A stretch of 12,657 nt of DNA, taken from an uncultured Clostridia bacterium (GTDB taxonomy: Bacteria > Bacillota > Clostridia > Peptostreptococcales > Anaerovoracaceae). Location: NCBI GenBank assembly GCA_934255545.1, contig CAKQOE010000054.1, positions 1-12,657 on the forward strand, read 5' to 3'. The position numbers and the translations under genes were made by a program. The notes under the pieces were generated by a model, which searched no databases, was not told the origin of the DNA, and saw only the letters and a list, made by a program, of their open reading frames with translations. Numbering within the stretch: position 1 is the stretch's first letter; each line of letters starts with the position of its first letter. Below, piece after piece: positions 5,170 to 12,014 of this stretch.

Positions 5170-5988
5170 ATGAATATAAACAACAGATCGAGATATATAG
5201 AGACAAACAGCGTTACACAAGCTACGGTCGTCCATCCTGACGGCTCTGCTGAGGCTCGCGAGAGCGATATCGTGCTTGAGCACAACATGAATATATATAT
5301 AAACGGGCAGCTCGCGCTGCGGCTGGTATGCACCCCTAACGACCTTGCCGAGCTTGTAGTCGGCAGGCTCATATCAGGCGGATATATACACTCGCTTGAC
5401 GAGGTAGAAACGCTGAGCATATGCGAGTACGGGCGCGACGCGCGCGTTTTTCTGAAGGGCAGCAGCAGTGATAACGAAACGCTTGTAAACGCAGCAGCTG
5501 CAGAGGAGCCGACATGCTGCACGGATAACCGTGTCATAATGGCTCCGCGTCCCGACGGTGCTCCCGTGCTCCCGCTGCCAAAGACTGATTATAAGCCGGA
5601 ATGGGTGTTTGAGCTGGCTGCGGCTTTCAAGCGCGATTCTAAAATACACAGCCGTACCGCAGGAACTCATTCATGCTACCTTGCTTCGCGCGGTGAGATA
5701 CTGTACTCTGCCGAGGACATAGGACGCCACAACGCGCTTGACAAGGCTGTAGGCGCAGCCGCGCTGCGCGGCATCCCGATGAAGGACTGCATGCTGTTTA
5801 CTACAGGCCGCGTTCCTGCCGATATGGCACGTAAGGCGATCACTGCAGGCGTTCCTGTCCTGGTTTCAAAATCAGTGCCTACGAACGCCGCTATAGAGCT
5901 TGCGCGCGAATACGATCTGACCCTTATATGCCGCGCGTGGCCCGACAGCTATGAAGTTTTTAATGGTCAACAGTTAAAGTGTCAATGA
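5170..5988 (+). CDS. fdhD: FdhD-family sulfurtransferase for formate dehydrogenase maturation
   Basis: FdhD passes sulfur from a cysteine desulfurase to the molybdenum/tungsten bis-MGD cofactor before its insertion into formate dehydrogenase. The 272-residue product is of usual length. Matching motifs: TAGTHSCYL (163-171), DIGRHNALDKAVG (183-195), TTGRVPADMARKA (211-223) and KSVPTNAAIELA (234-245). The CxxC loop of E. coli FdhD (C121/C124) is not present; in its place is PTCC (114-117), whose paired cysteines may do the sulfur transfer. The start at ATG 5170 has GGAGA six bases upstream; the upstream ATG at 5113 has none. It is the only plus-strand protein gene seen complete, has no formate dehydrogenase beside it, and its stop overlaps its terminator. 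Confidence 0.9.
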   Translation: MNINNRSRYIETNSVTQATVVHPDGSAEARESDIVLEHNMNIYINGQLALRLVCTPNDLAELVVGRLISGGYIHSLDEVETLSICEYGRDARVFLKGSSSDNETLVNAAAAEEPTCCTDNRVIMAPRPDGAPVLPLPKTDYKPEWVFELAAAFKRDSKIHSRTAGTHSCYLASRGEILYSAEDIGRHNALDKAVGAAALRGIPMKDCMLFTTGRVPADMARKAITAGVPVLVSKSVPTNAAIELAREYDLTLICRAWPDSYEVFNGQQLKCQ

Positions 5989-6018
5989 GACCGGATGATA
6001 AACATCCGGCCTCATTTT
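5987..6018 (+). terminator. fdhD terminator
   Basis: GAGACCGGATG (5987-5997), loop ATAAA, CATCCGGCCTC (6003-6013), ten pairs with one A-C mismatch, then ATTTT. It begins inside the fdhD stop codon. On the minus strand the stem is fully paired (G-T) but lacks a T tract, so help to the converging CoA-transferase gene would be slight. Confidence 0.8.
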
Positions 6019-6119
6019 CGCACGCTTTATTCAATTCTGGTCAGTTTTTCCGAAGCATCTTTTTTCATATCTGTACAGAAACTTTATGCCATGCGGTGCC
6101 GCATGTAACCACACACTGC

Positions 6120-7742
6120 TTATTCTGCATAAGGAGTTCCTTCAGTTATTATCTTGCGGAGTCCGCCCCATTCTTCTCTGAATATATCAGGATTCATGAG
6201 CTTTGGTCCGCCCTCAGGTATTATGAGCGTTACGTCAGGCACTACATCTATTATCTGAGTCTGCATATCTATGCCCGGAGCAACCTCTTCAAGCACGAGA
6301 CCGTCCCATGTGCGGCGTATAACGCATCTTTCAGTTATAAATAATATAGAATTTCCCTTTCTCAGAGATTCTTCGGCATTAAATGTAAGCTGAGGGCACT
6401 TGGCTACAAATTTAGGATACTTGCCTTCCTGGTCTATTACCATCTTTCCGTCTTCTACATGGCATCTTATACCCTCTGCAGTAAACGTTCCGAGGAATAT
6501 AGCATTCTTTGCCGTAGCAGAAATATTTGAGAATCCGCCTACGCCTCTTACAGAGCCGTTGAGCAGGCTCGTATTTATATTACCTTCCTTGTCAGCCTCA
6601 GAAAGCCCGAATACGCCGAGGTCAAGGCCGCCGCCGTCAAAGAAGCTGAAGTGATCTCCCTGATCGCACGAACATTCTATATTCTTGTGCGCTCCGAAAT
6701 CAAGTCCGCCTCCCGGAACTCCGCCTATAGCTCCTGATTCTGATATCATAACTATAAGGTCTCTGCACTTTTCTTCTTCTACTACAGAACCCGTAAACGT
6801 AGGCTTTCCTATACCGAAATTGCACTTGTATCCCGGACGCATCTCCATAGCTGCGCGCCTTACCATTACCTTATCAGGTGAAAGCGGTATGCCGCCTACC
6901 TTTTCATCGGCATCTACTCTTATCTCGCCTGAGAATGTAGGATCGTAGAAAGTTCCCTGAGTCATCCAGTCAAGCTCAGGCTTCTTTGCCTCTACCACGT
7001 AATCAACGTATATGCCCGGCACCTTTACCATCTTAGGATGTATCTGTCCAAGCTCCACTACCTTCTGTACCTGTGCAAATACCTTGCCTCCGCATGCTTT
7101 TACTGCCTGAGCCACAGCGAGAGATTCAAGGTTATACGCTTCGTTTTCAACGCTTATATTTCCGTTTGTATCCGCATACGTTCCGCGTATAAACGCATGA
7201 GTAAGAGGATATGCCTTATAGAATATGTAATCCTCGCCGCAGAAGTCAGGGATATATTGAGCCCACTCCACATTCTGGCTGCGAGCAAGATCGTTTATAG
7301 CGCCCTTATCGCTGCGCGGATCCATGAACGTTCCCAGACCTGTTTTAGAAAGGAGGCCCGGCATGTTTCTGCCCATCTCTCTGAATACCTGTATCATAGT
7401 ACCGAGCGGCTGGTTCCACGCTGCGATCTTGTTGTCTGTTATCATTTTCATGAGCTTAGGAGATGAGCCAGGATGCGATGTAAGTACGCGGGTCATCATC
7501 CCTTCGTGACTCCAGTGGCACTCACCGTGTCCGTTCTTTCCAAAGTCACCGCATCCTGCGGCATGTATATGCGTGATATTAGCCGGATGGCCGGTTTCAA
7601 GGAAAAGATCCTCCATGGCATAAGCCAGCTCATGAGGCCACCCTCCGTTTCCAAAACACGCTGAGGCAATAACGGCATCGTCAGGTATCAGCTTAGCTGC
7701 TTCTTCCGCAGATAAAAAGTTTACAAAATGATTCCTTGACAT
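6120..7742 (-). CDS. Family I CoA-transferase (acetate/propionate CoA-transferase, YdiF/Pct-like)
   Basis: It is predicted to move CoA between acyl-CoA and short-chain acids such as acetate or propionate, through a glutamyl-CoA thioester, in the cytoplasm. The 540-residue single chain fuses the alpha-like (N-terminal) and beta-like (C-terminal) halves, as in Pct and YdiF (about 520-530 residues). The second half carries SESGAIGGVPGGGLDFG (334-350); the Glu at 335 fits the family's catalytic residue. Later GNINTS (387-392) and VRGVGGF (398-404) also fit. The start is ATG 7742 (MSRNHF), with GGGAGGTG six bases upstream; the in-frame GTG at 7760 precedes that site. It is a single gene with a leader of about 190 bases. 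The true acid pair cannot be read from the sequence. Confidence 0.87.
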   Translation of the reverse strand: MSRNHFVNFLSAEEAAKLIPDDAVIASACFGNGGWPHELAYAMEDLFLETGHPANITHIHAAGCGDFGKNGHGECHWSHEGMMTRVLTSHPGSSPKLMKMITDNKIAAWNQPLGTMIQVFREMGRNMPGLLSKTGLGTFMDPRSDKGAINDLARSQNVEWAQYIPDFCGEDYIFYKAYPLTHAFIRGTYADTNGNISVENEAYNLESLAVAQAVKACGGKVFAQVQKVVELGQIHPKMVKVPGIYVDYVVEAKKPELDWMTQGTFYDPTFSGEIRVDADEKVGGIPLSPDKVMVRRAAMEMRPGYKCNFGIGKPTFTGSVVEEEKCRDLIVMISESGAIGGVPGGGLDFGAHKNIECSCDQGDHFSFFDGGGLDLGVFGLSEADKEGNINTSLLNGSVRGVGGFSNISATAKNAIFLGTFTAEGIRCHVEDGKMVIDQEGKYPKFVAKCPQLTFNAEESLRKGNSILFITERCVIRRTWDGLVLEEVAPGIDMQTQIIDVVPDVTLIIPEGGPKLMNPDIFREEWGGLRKIITEGTPYAE

Positions 7743-7935
7743 ATATTGCACCTCCCTCACACGATCTTGCAGGCATCATGAGTCTAAGACTTCATAATGT
7801 TCTGCCCGCTTCAAACGCCCGGAGCTTTAACGGCATGATATACTTACATATAATGAACGCTTTTTATTGTCAGCAGGCTCAAATATTGTAAGTGTGCATA
7901 TTTTATGTTTACATATAATTAGTATGCTTTCTATG
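7743..7935 (-). promoter_or_regulatory. Long leader of the CoA-transferase gene
   Basis: About 190 untranslated bases separate the predicted start site from the ATG. I see a small hairpin AGTC-TTA-GACT near 7780-7790 and a possible second promoter (CTGACA, 17 bases, TATGTA, about 7876-7848). No known riboswitch signature is recognised. With the promoter and terminator above it, this accounts for the gene-free stretch 7743-8106. Confidence 0.4.
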
Positions 7936-7957
7936 TTTGTATCATAACAGATACAAA
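7936..7957. promoter_or_regulatory. Operator-like dyad over the CoA-transferase promoter
   Basis: TTTGTATC (7936-7943), a 6-base spacer and GATACAAA (7950-7957), a perfect 8-bp inverted repeat. It covers the -10 box and much of the spacer, the position of a repressor site. Related TTTGTAT palindromes occur at 8964 and, with longer spacing, at 1397. Confidence 0.5.
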
Positions 7958-7970
7958 AGGTGTCTGTCAA
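7941..7970 (-). promoter_or_regulatory. CoA-transferase promoter
   Basis: A perfect TTGACA (7970-7965), an 18-base spacer and TATGAT (7946-7941). Start near 7934. Confidence 0.72.
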
Positions 7971-8023
7971 TGAAAAATATGATAATTTTTTATCAATTGC
8001 GTATGTGTAATTACCTATGCCAT

Positions 8024-8079
8024 AAAAAACGGTACGCTCCATACAGTCTGCATTTGCAGAGCCTGAATGATGCGTACCG
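8024..8079 (-). terminator. Terminator of the TIM-barrel gene
   Basis: CGGTACGC (8079-8072) pairs with GCGTACCG (8037-8030), followed by TTTTTT (8029-8024). The long intervening segment holds its own hairpin CTGCAAATGCAG. It separates the TIM-barrel gene from the CoA-transferase promoter. Confidence 0.78.
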
Positions 8080-8106
8080 CATTCCGTTAAAATTTACATG
8101 CTTGTA

Positions 8107-8883
8107 CTATTCTGTTTTCTGAACATCTGAAAAAGCTTCCTCTGTAACTCTCGCGCTGCCGGCAGCGGCATTTTCTCTGCTTCTGTAAAGCGCAGTCTTG
8201 TCCGCTATCATAGAAATACTTGAAGGCGGCGTATACGTTATGGCGTCCGCTCCGGCCTTTATAGTCTCTCTTATAGACTCGTCCGTAAGTCCGCCTGTCG
8301 CGATGATCGTGATCTTAGGATATTTTTCGCGTATCTTTCTTACTATCTCCGGAGTACGTTCAGCGCCTGAGACGTTTATCATGCTTGCTCCCGCGCGCAT
8401 CCTGGCTTCTATGTCGGTATCCTCTGATACGACTGTCACTATGACAGGTATTTCTATAAGGTTTCTGAGTCCCGTGATCGTTTCATTGTCTACAGGAGAA
8501 TTAAGGACTACGCCGAAAGCGCCGAGCTGTTCCGCGTTATTTGCTATGTTCCATGTGCGCGCGCCTCTTGTAGTGCCGCCGCCCACGCCCGCAAGGACCG
8601 GCATGCTGGACGCTGTCATTATCGCTCTTATGATGGCCGTCTGCGGCGTAAACGGGTATACCGCCATCACGGCGTCAGCGTTTATATTGCATATGATAGC
8701 GATATCTGTAGTCGCTACTATGCTCTTTATAGTCTTTCCGAATATCCTTATACCCCTGCACTCGTTTATGCACTCAGGCACTCTTATTATATGATTCCGC
8801 AGGCTCTGCTGCTCCTGCTGATCGTATGATTCCATGAATGTGTTTTCTTCTTCCATCAGTTCATAGAATTTCCTGTTCTGCAT
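8107..8883 (-). CDS. TIM-barrel protein of unknown function (phosphate-binding barrel)
   Basis: The 258-residue product shows alternating strand/helix blocks of a (beta/alpha)8 barrel: IKSIVATTDIAIICNI (52-67), PVLAGVGGGTT (95-105), FGVVLNS (123-129), IPVIVTVV (145-152), ASMINVSG (166-173), ITIIATGGLT (191-200) and AGADAITYTPPS (210-221). The last two are the usual phosphate-binding end of barrels such as NanE, ThiG or HisA-like enzymes. I cannot assign a substrate; a NanE-like epimerase is one possibility, but a sialic-acid cluster is absent. The first 45 residues are charged and outside the barrel. The start at 8883 has GGGGAGGTG eight bases upstream. It has its own promoter and terminator. 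Confidence 0.75.
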   Translation of the reverse strand: MQNRKFYELMEEENTFMESYDQQEQQSLRNHIIRVPECINECRGIRIFGKTIKSIVATTDIAIICNINADAVMAVYPFTPQTAIIRAIMTASSMPVLAGVGGGTTRGARTWNIANNAEQLGAFGVVLNSPVDNETITGLRNLIEIPVIVTVVSEDTDIEARMRAGASMINVSGAERTPEIVRKIREKYPKITIIATGGLTDESIRETIKAGADAITYTPPSSISMIADKTALYRSRENAAAGSARVTEEAFSDVQKTE

Positions 8884-8928
8884 TAAATATTCACCTCCCC
8901 GCGCTGTGCGCAAATTTCCAATTGATTA

Positions 8929-8957
8929 ATGATACACCTTTTGATTTTCTATAGCAA
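8929..8957 (-). promoter_or_regulatory. Promoter of the TIM-barrel gene
   Basis: TTGCTA (8957-8952), a 17-base spacer and TATCAT (8934-8929). The -35 box equals that of the azlCD promoter. Confidence 0.6.
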
Positions 8958-8963
8958 CACAAA

Positions 8964-8975
8964 TTTGTATACAAA
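8964..8975. promoter_or_regulatory. TTTGTATACAAA palindrome upstream of the TIM-barrel promoter
   Basis: A perfect 12-bp palindrome seven bases upstream of the -35 box. Its half site TTTGTA is shared with the dyad over the CoA-transferase promoter. Confidence 0.45.
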
Positions 8976-9010
8976 ATACCTTCATATACGAATAATTTTC
9001 GCATGTCAGG

Positions 9011-9050
9011 CGCGGCCTCACAGCCGCGAGTGTCCGGGCGGTGACGCCCG
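9011..9050 (+). repeat. GNRA-hairpin repeat, copy D
   Basis: Hairpin CGCGGC-CTCACA-GCCGCG (9011-9028), linker AGTGTC, then CGGGCG-GTGA-CGCCCG (9035-9050). It lies just past the stop of the small basic protein gene and upstream of the TIM-barrel promoter. There is no T tract on the minus strand, so it is not a standard terminator, but it could protect the 3' end of the gltS transcript. Confidence 0.6.
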
Positions 9051-9060
9051 CAGCGATATT

Positions 9061-9294
9061 TTATTTATTCCTGCGTCTTTTTCTTATATGCACTTCTGGG
9101 ATAGCGACGTTGTCATACGTTATCTCGTCATTTTTAGCTTTGTCATCAATGTCGTCGATATGCTTTCCGGCTGACGGCTTGATATGTATCTCAGGGAAAG
9201 CAAGATTTTCGCTGTCTACCGTTACTTTGTACTTTGACCTTCTCTTCCCGGATCTTTTTTTCTTCTTTTTCTGAAATATTTTTTTCAGGAACAT
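9061..9294 (-). CDS. Small, highly basic protein with two PEIHI-type repeats
   Basis: The 77-residue product is not recognised. It has a basic N-terminus (MFLKKIFQKKKKKRSGKRRS), an acidic middle (HIDDIDDKAKNDE, 45-57) and a basic C-terminus (RKRRRNK). Two similar segments flank the acidic part: SENLAFPEIHIKP (28-40) and YDNVAIPEVHIRK (60-72). The hydrophobic start MFLKKIF followed by lysines could anchor to membrane phospholipid, or the basic ends could bind nucleic acid. A good GGAGG lies 10 bases before the ATG, which argues for a real gene. It follows gltS by 67 bases with no terminator or promoter between, so co-transcription is likely. Function unknown. Confidence 0.68.
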   Translation of the reverse strand: MFLKKIFQKKKKKRSGKRRSKYKVTVDSENLAFPEIHIKPSAGKHIDDIDDKAKNDEITYDNVAIPEVHIRKRRRNK

Positions 9295-9361
9295 TATTAA
9301 TCATCCTCCGTATTTTTGTGATCGATGACCGTTAAAGCTTCATTGTAATATTTTACCTGTA

Positions 9362-10552
9362 TTACAATAAATTGATAAAGAATGTTATCGCAAGGCTGTT
9401 CAGGAAGTCGGCGAAAAGACTTCCAACCAGAGGCACGAGCAGGTACGCCTTTACAGAGGGCACGTATTTTTCGCAGACTGCCTGCATATTGGCCATGGCG
9501 TTAGGCGTCGCGCCCATTCCGAATCCGCACATGCCTGACGCAAGCACAGCTGCGTCGTAGTCTCTGCCCATAACGTTGAATACGACAAAATACGTATAGA
9601 CAAACATGAGCAGCGCCTGACCGGCAAGCAGTACTACCAGAGGCAGCGCAAGCCCCGCAAGCTGCCATATCTTGAGCGTTATCATCGCTATGCCGAGAAA
9701 CAGCGACAGGCTGATGCCGCCGATATCGTTTATCTCGCCCATGTATATCGTGAATTTTCCCGTGTACTCTCCGATGTTTCTGATGAACGCGGCTGAGATC
9801 ATCGCGCCGATGTATACAGGAAACGTCATGCCTGTCATAGACAGGAGCTTTGAAACGATAGTGCCTATGCCTATCGCTATGATGAGCTGAAATACAGCCG
9901 CCGGGTACATGCTCGTATGTCTTTCGTGCTTCTTTTCTTCTTCTATGAGCAGGCTGTCGTCCTCGATCACCGCAGTTTCGAGAAGATCTTTCTTTTCTAT
10001 GAGATGCTCTCCTATAGGGCCGCCTATGACGCTGCCTGCTATGAGGCCAAACGTAGCACCTGCTGTACAAAGCGTGCTCGCTCCCGCGACTCCGAATTTC
10101 TCAAGCATAGGGCCGAACGCGCCCGCGGTTCCGTGTCCGCCTATCATCGGTATCGAGCCTGTACACAGTCCGATCAGAGGATCTATGCCAAGCAGCTTCG
10201 CCAGACCGACTGCAAGGAAATTCTGCGACAGTATAAGGACGATGACAAGTCCCAGGAACACTACCAGCGATCTTCCTCCGCTTCTCAGGACCTTGAGATT
10301 CGCCTGAAATCCAACCGACGTAAAGAAGAACACCATGCAGACTTCTTTTAATATATCGTCAAAGTCAAACTCTGCCAGCCCTGTCACGTAGCATATGCAT
10401 GTAAACACCGCAAATACAACGCCGCCTACTACAGGCGCAGGGATGCAGAACCTTTCGAGCACTTCTATCCTTCTCTTTAAAAATTTACCCAGCATCAGAA
10501 CGACTACCGCAACAGCGATCGTCTGATACATATCCAACGTTACTTTTATCAT
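9362..10552 (-). CDS. gltS: Sodium/glutamate symporter GltS
   Basis: GltS imports glutamate with sodium ions across the cytoplasmic membrane. The 396-residue product is close to E. coli GltS in length and is hydrophobic throughout, in two inverted halves. The halves carry the related loops GSIPMIGGHGTAGAFGP (132-148) and GFGMGATPNAMANMQA (343-358), the family signatures. A charged cytoplasmic linker lies between (about 186-213, EKKDLLE to EEEKKHERH). The start at ATG 10552 has only a weak AGAAAG ahead of it; an alternative ATG eight codons in has no better site. The gene has its own promoter (10643-10615) and is followed by the small basic protein gene. In amino-acid-fermenting anaerobes it would feed glutamate catabolism; that is inference. 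Confidence 0.95.
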   Translation of the reverse strand: MIKVTLDMYQTIAVAVVVLMLGKFLKRRIEVLERFCIPAPVVGGVVFAVFTCICYVTGLAEFDFDDILKEVCMVFFFTSVGFQANLKVLRSGGRSLVVFLGLVIVLILSQNFLAVGLAKLLGIDPLIGLCTGSIPMIGGHGTAGAFGPMLEKFGVAGASTLCTAGATFGLIAGSVIGGPIGEHLIEKKDLLETAVIEDDSLLIEEEKKHERHTSMYPAAVFQLIIAIGIGTIVSKLLSMTGMTFPVYIGAMISAAFIRNIGEYTGKFTIYMGEINDIGGISLSLFLGIAMITLKIWQLAGLALPLVVLLAGQALLMFVYTYFVVFNVMGRDYDAAVLASGMCGFGMGATPNAMANMQAVCEKYVPSVKAYLLVPLVGSLFADFLNSLAITFFINLL

Positions 10553-10614
10553 ACTTTCTATCTTATTTATATAACCAACTATCTCCGGTACGCTGGCATC
10601 TTCCTTTCGTTTTA

Positions 10615-10643
10615 TTCATAATTCCTTAATATTCCAATGTAAA
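10615..10643 (-). promoter_or_regulatory. gltS promoter
   Basis: TTTACA (10643-10638), a 17-base spacer and TATGAA (10620-10615). Start near 10608, leader about 55 bases. Confidence 0.5.
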
Positions 10644-10672
10644 TATTTATGCAGTAATATCCTGCATGACTG

Positions 10673-10699
10673 CGGCCGTCGCCGGCCGATACGCTCGGC
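10673..10699 (-). repeat. GNRA-hairpin repeat, copy F
   Basis: Read on the minus strand: hairpin GCCGA-GCGTA-TCGGC (10699-10685), then CGGCCG-GCGA-CGGCCG (10688-10673). Here the tetraloop is GCGA and the two hairpins overlap by four bases. The element lies downstream of the VOC gene and upstream of the gltS promoter. No T tract follows. Confidence 0.55.
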
Positions 10700-10753
10700 T
10701 GATCTCCACATATATGACGCTGCTGCCGCGCCGCGCTCCGTAACGCTTCACAG

Positions 10754-11116
10754 TTACATCGGCGTTCCGACTTCTATAAGATTTCCGTCCGGATCGTAAA
10801 AACGTACCACCTGCTTTCCACAGCTGAGCGTCATAAGCCTGTTTACGTACTTTATATCAGGATAAAGCTCCTCAAGCTGCTTCGCAAACCCTTCAACGTC
10901 AAAATGTTCGAAATAAAGCTCGCACGAGTTGCTTTCCGCAGTTATATCTTTTCCGATAGACTCCCTCCATATTCTCTCGTCCTGAAGTACAAGTCCGTCT
11001 GTCATTATCACATTGCCATCGTTATCAAGCACTACATTGAGTCCAAACAGATCATGGTAAAACTTTTTTGATCTTTCGATATCGCTGACCACTATCAGAA
11101 TATTCTTAAGACGCAT
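10754..11116 (-). CDS. VOC superfamily (glyoxalase/bleomycin-resistance fold) protein
   Basis: The 120-residue product is one VOC module pair: N-terminal VVSDIERSKKFYHDLFGLNV (9-28) and C-terminal VVRFYDPDGNLIEVGTP (103-119), the two most typical blocks. The C-terminal Glu at 115 fits the usual metal ligand; the N-terminal position often held by His (LxHxxL) is Asn 5 (LKNILI), so metal binding may be altered or absent. The start is supported by GGGGAGG nine bases upstream. The fold serves lyases, dioxygenases and antibiotic-binding proteins, so a specific reaction cannot be given. It is a single gene with an extended -10 promoter; the only structure after it is hairpin repeat F. Confidence 0.88.
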   Translation of the reverse strand: MRLKNILIVVSDIERSKKFYHDLFGLNVVLDNDGNVIMTDGLVLQDERIWRESIGKDITAESNSCELYFEHFDVEGFAKQLEELYPDIKYVNRLMTLSCGKQVVRFYDPDGNLIEVGTPM

Positions 11117-11162
11117 CCCTTGCCGCCTCCCCTCAGTTAATGTTTTAACAAATGCACATGAT

Positions 11163-11171
11163 ATTATAACA
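11163..11171 (-). promoter_or_regulatory. Extended -10 promoter of the VOC gene
   Basis: TGTTATAAT (11171-11163) is an extended -10 element with a perfect TATAAT. No convincing -35 box is seen (ATGACT at the right distance), which extended -10 promoters tolerate. Start near 11156. Confidence 0.55.
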
Positions 11172-11223
11172 GGTCACGCATAAATAGTCATGCATTATAT
11201 TTGAGATAAAATGCGCTGCGAAT

Positions 11224-11273
11224 AAAAAGATCGGATACAGCATCTGTTATTTTTTACAGTGCCGTATCCGATC
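11224..11273 (-). terminator. Terminator of the GNAT gene
   Basis: GATCGGATAC (11273-11264) pairs perfectly with GTATCCGATC (11238-11229); inner bases GCA/TGC and CTGT/ACAG extend the stem. TTTTTATT follows (11228-11221). Confidence 0.88.
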
Positions 11274-11302
11274 CTTGTTGATCAGAATATGCAAGATCAT
11301 CG

Positions 11303-11316
11303 GCGCGGTGACGCGC
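11303..11316 (+). repeat. GNRA-hairpin repeat, copy E (single hairpin)
   Basis: GCGCG-GTGA-CGCGC. It lies in the 3' untranslated region of the GNAT gene, between its stop codon and its terminator. No clear companion hairpin is visible beside this copy. Confidence 0.5.
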
Positions 11317-11351
11317 GCTTTCTTTTATCTTTGCATTTTACATATATCCGT

Positions 11352-11978
11352 TTAAAACATCTGCCCCGGAAGTCTGAGCTTTTCCTTTGGTTCAAACGTT
11401 TTGTCGAACGCCTCAGCTTCTGTTTCATTGACAAGATATTCTTGTGGTGTCGCATATTCGCCGGTCACTCCGTCAAGATATCCCGGTACCAGCTCTCTGC
11501 ATAAAAAGAACGATGCGTCCTCACCGTCGGGCAGTCCGTGATAGCGGATGCCGTACTCAGAAGCGTAAGTAAATCCGCTCTGACCGTAAAATCCGATATC
11601 GCCCTCAAAGCAAACGGCTCCGCAGCCCATGCGCGCTGCAAGTTCAAGCGAATAGTCGAGCAGCGCCTTGCCGTAAAATCTGCCGCGCAGCTCAGGCGTT
11701 ATGCATATCGGTCCCATCGTCATGATCGGTATATCTCTGCCGTCGTCAGCTTTTATAGATGTGCGGACAAACACGTTCTGGCCTATGAGTCTGCCTTCTT
11801 TTTCCATGATAAGATCAAGCTCAGGCACGAACGCAGGGTCATCCCTCAGCGTATGCAGCACGTAATGCTCAAGGCATCCCGGACGGTAAACGTTCCAAAA
11901 TGAATCTCTTACGAGTTCTTCAACTTCACGGTATTCTTCTTTTCTTTCCAAACGGATATTATAGTCATTTTTGTTCAT
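11352..11978 (-). CDS. GNAT family N-acetyltransferase
   Basis: It is predicted to move an acetyl group from acetyl-CoA to an amine. The 208-residue product carries the GNAT core: a strand ending in PIMTMGPICITPELRGR (84-100), then the acetyl-CoA pyrophosphate loop R-x-x-G-x-A at 100-105 (RFYGKA), and the later GDIGFYGQSGFTYASEYGI (126-144), where YGQSGF is the typical fourth-motif block of YhbS-like members. The start is ATG 11978 (MNKNDYN), with GGAGG seven bases upstream; the longer frame to 12044 runs through a hairpin leader. The substrate cannot be predicted. It is a single gene with a strong terminator and a structured leader; I see no confident promoter. Confidence 0.88.
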   Translation of the reverse strand: MNKNDYNIRLERKEEYREVEELVRDSFWNVYRPGCLEHYVLHTLRDDPAFVPELDLIMEKEGRLIGQNVFVRTSIKADDGRDIPIMTMGPICITPELRGRFYGKALLDYSLELAARMGCGAVCFEGDIGFYGQSGFTYASEYGIRYHGLPDGEDASFFLCRELVPGYLDGVTGEYATPQEYLVNETEAEAFDKTFEPKEKLRLPGQMF

Positions 11979-12014
11979 TGTTTTTCCTCCTGATGATTGT
12001 TGACTTCCAATGCT

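Noticed and set aside
6090..6105. Perfect inverted repeat CATGCGGTGCCGCATG as terminator of the CoA-transferase gene
   Set aside because: The position fits, but no T tract follows on the minus strand; I would not call it a terminator without transcript data.
7827..8042. Minus-strand open frame of about 71 codons between the CoA-transferase and TIM-barrel genes
   Set aside because: It overlaps the terminator at 8024-8079 and the CoA-transferase promoter; no ribosome-binding site.
9501..10070. Arg/His-rich open frame of about 189 codons
   Set aside because: It is a shifted reading of gltS on the same strand; the composition is typical of a shadow frame and there is no start signal.
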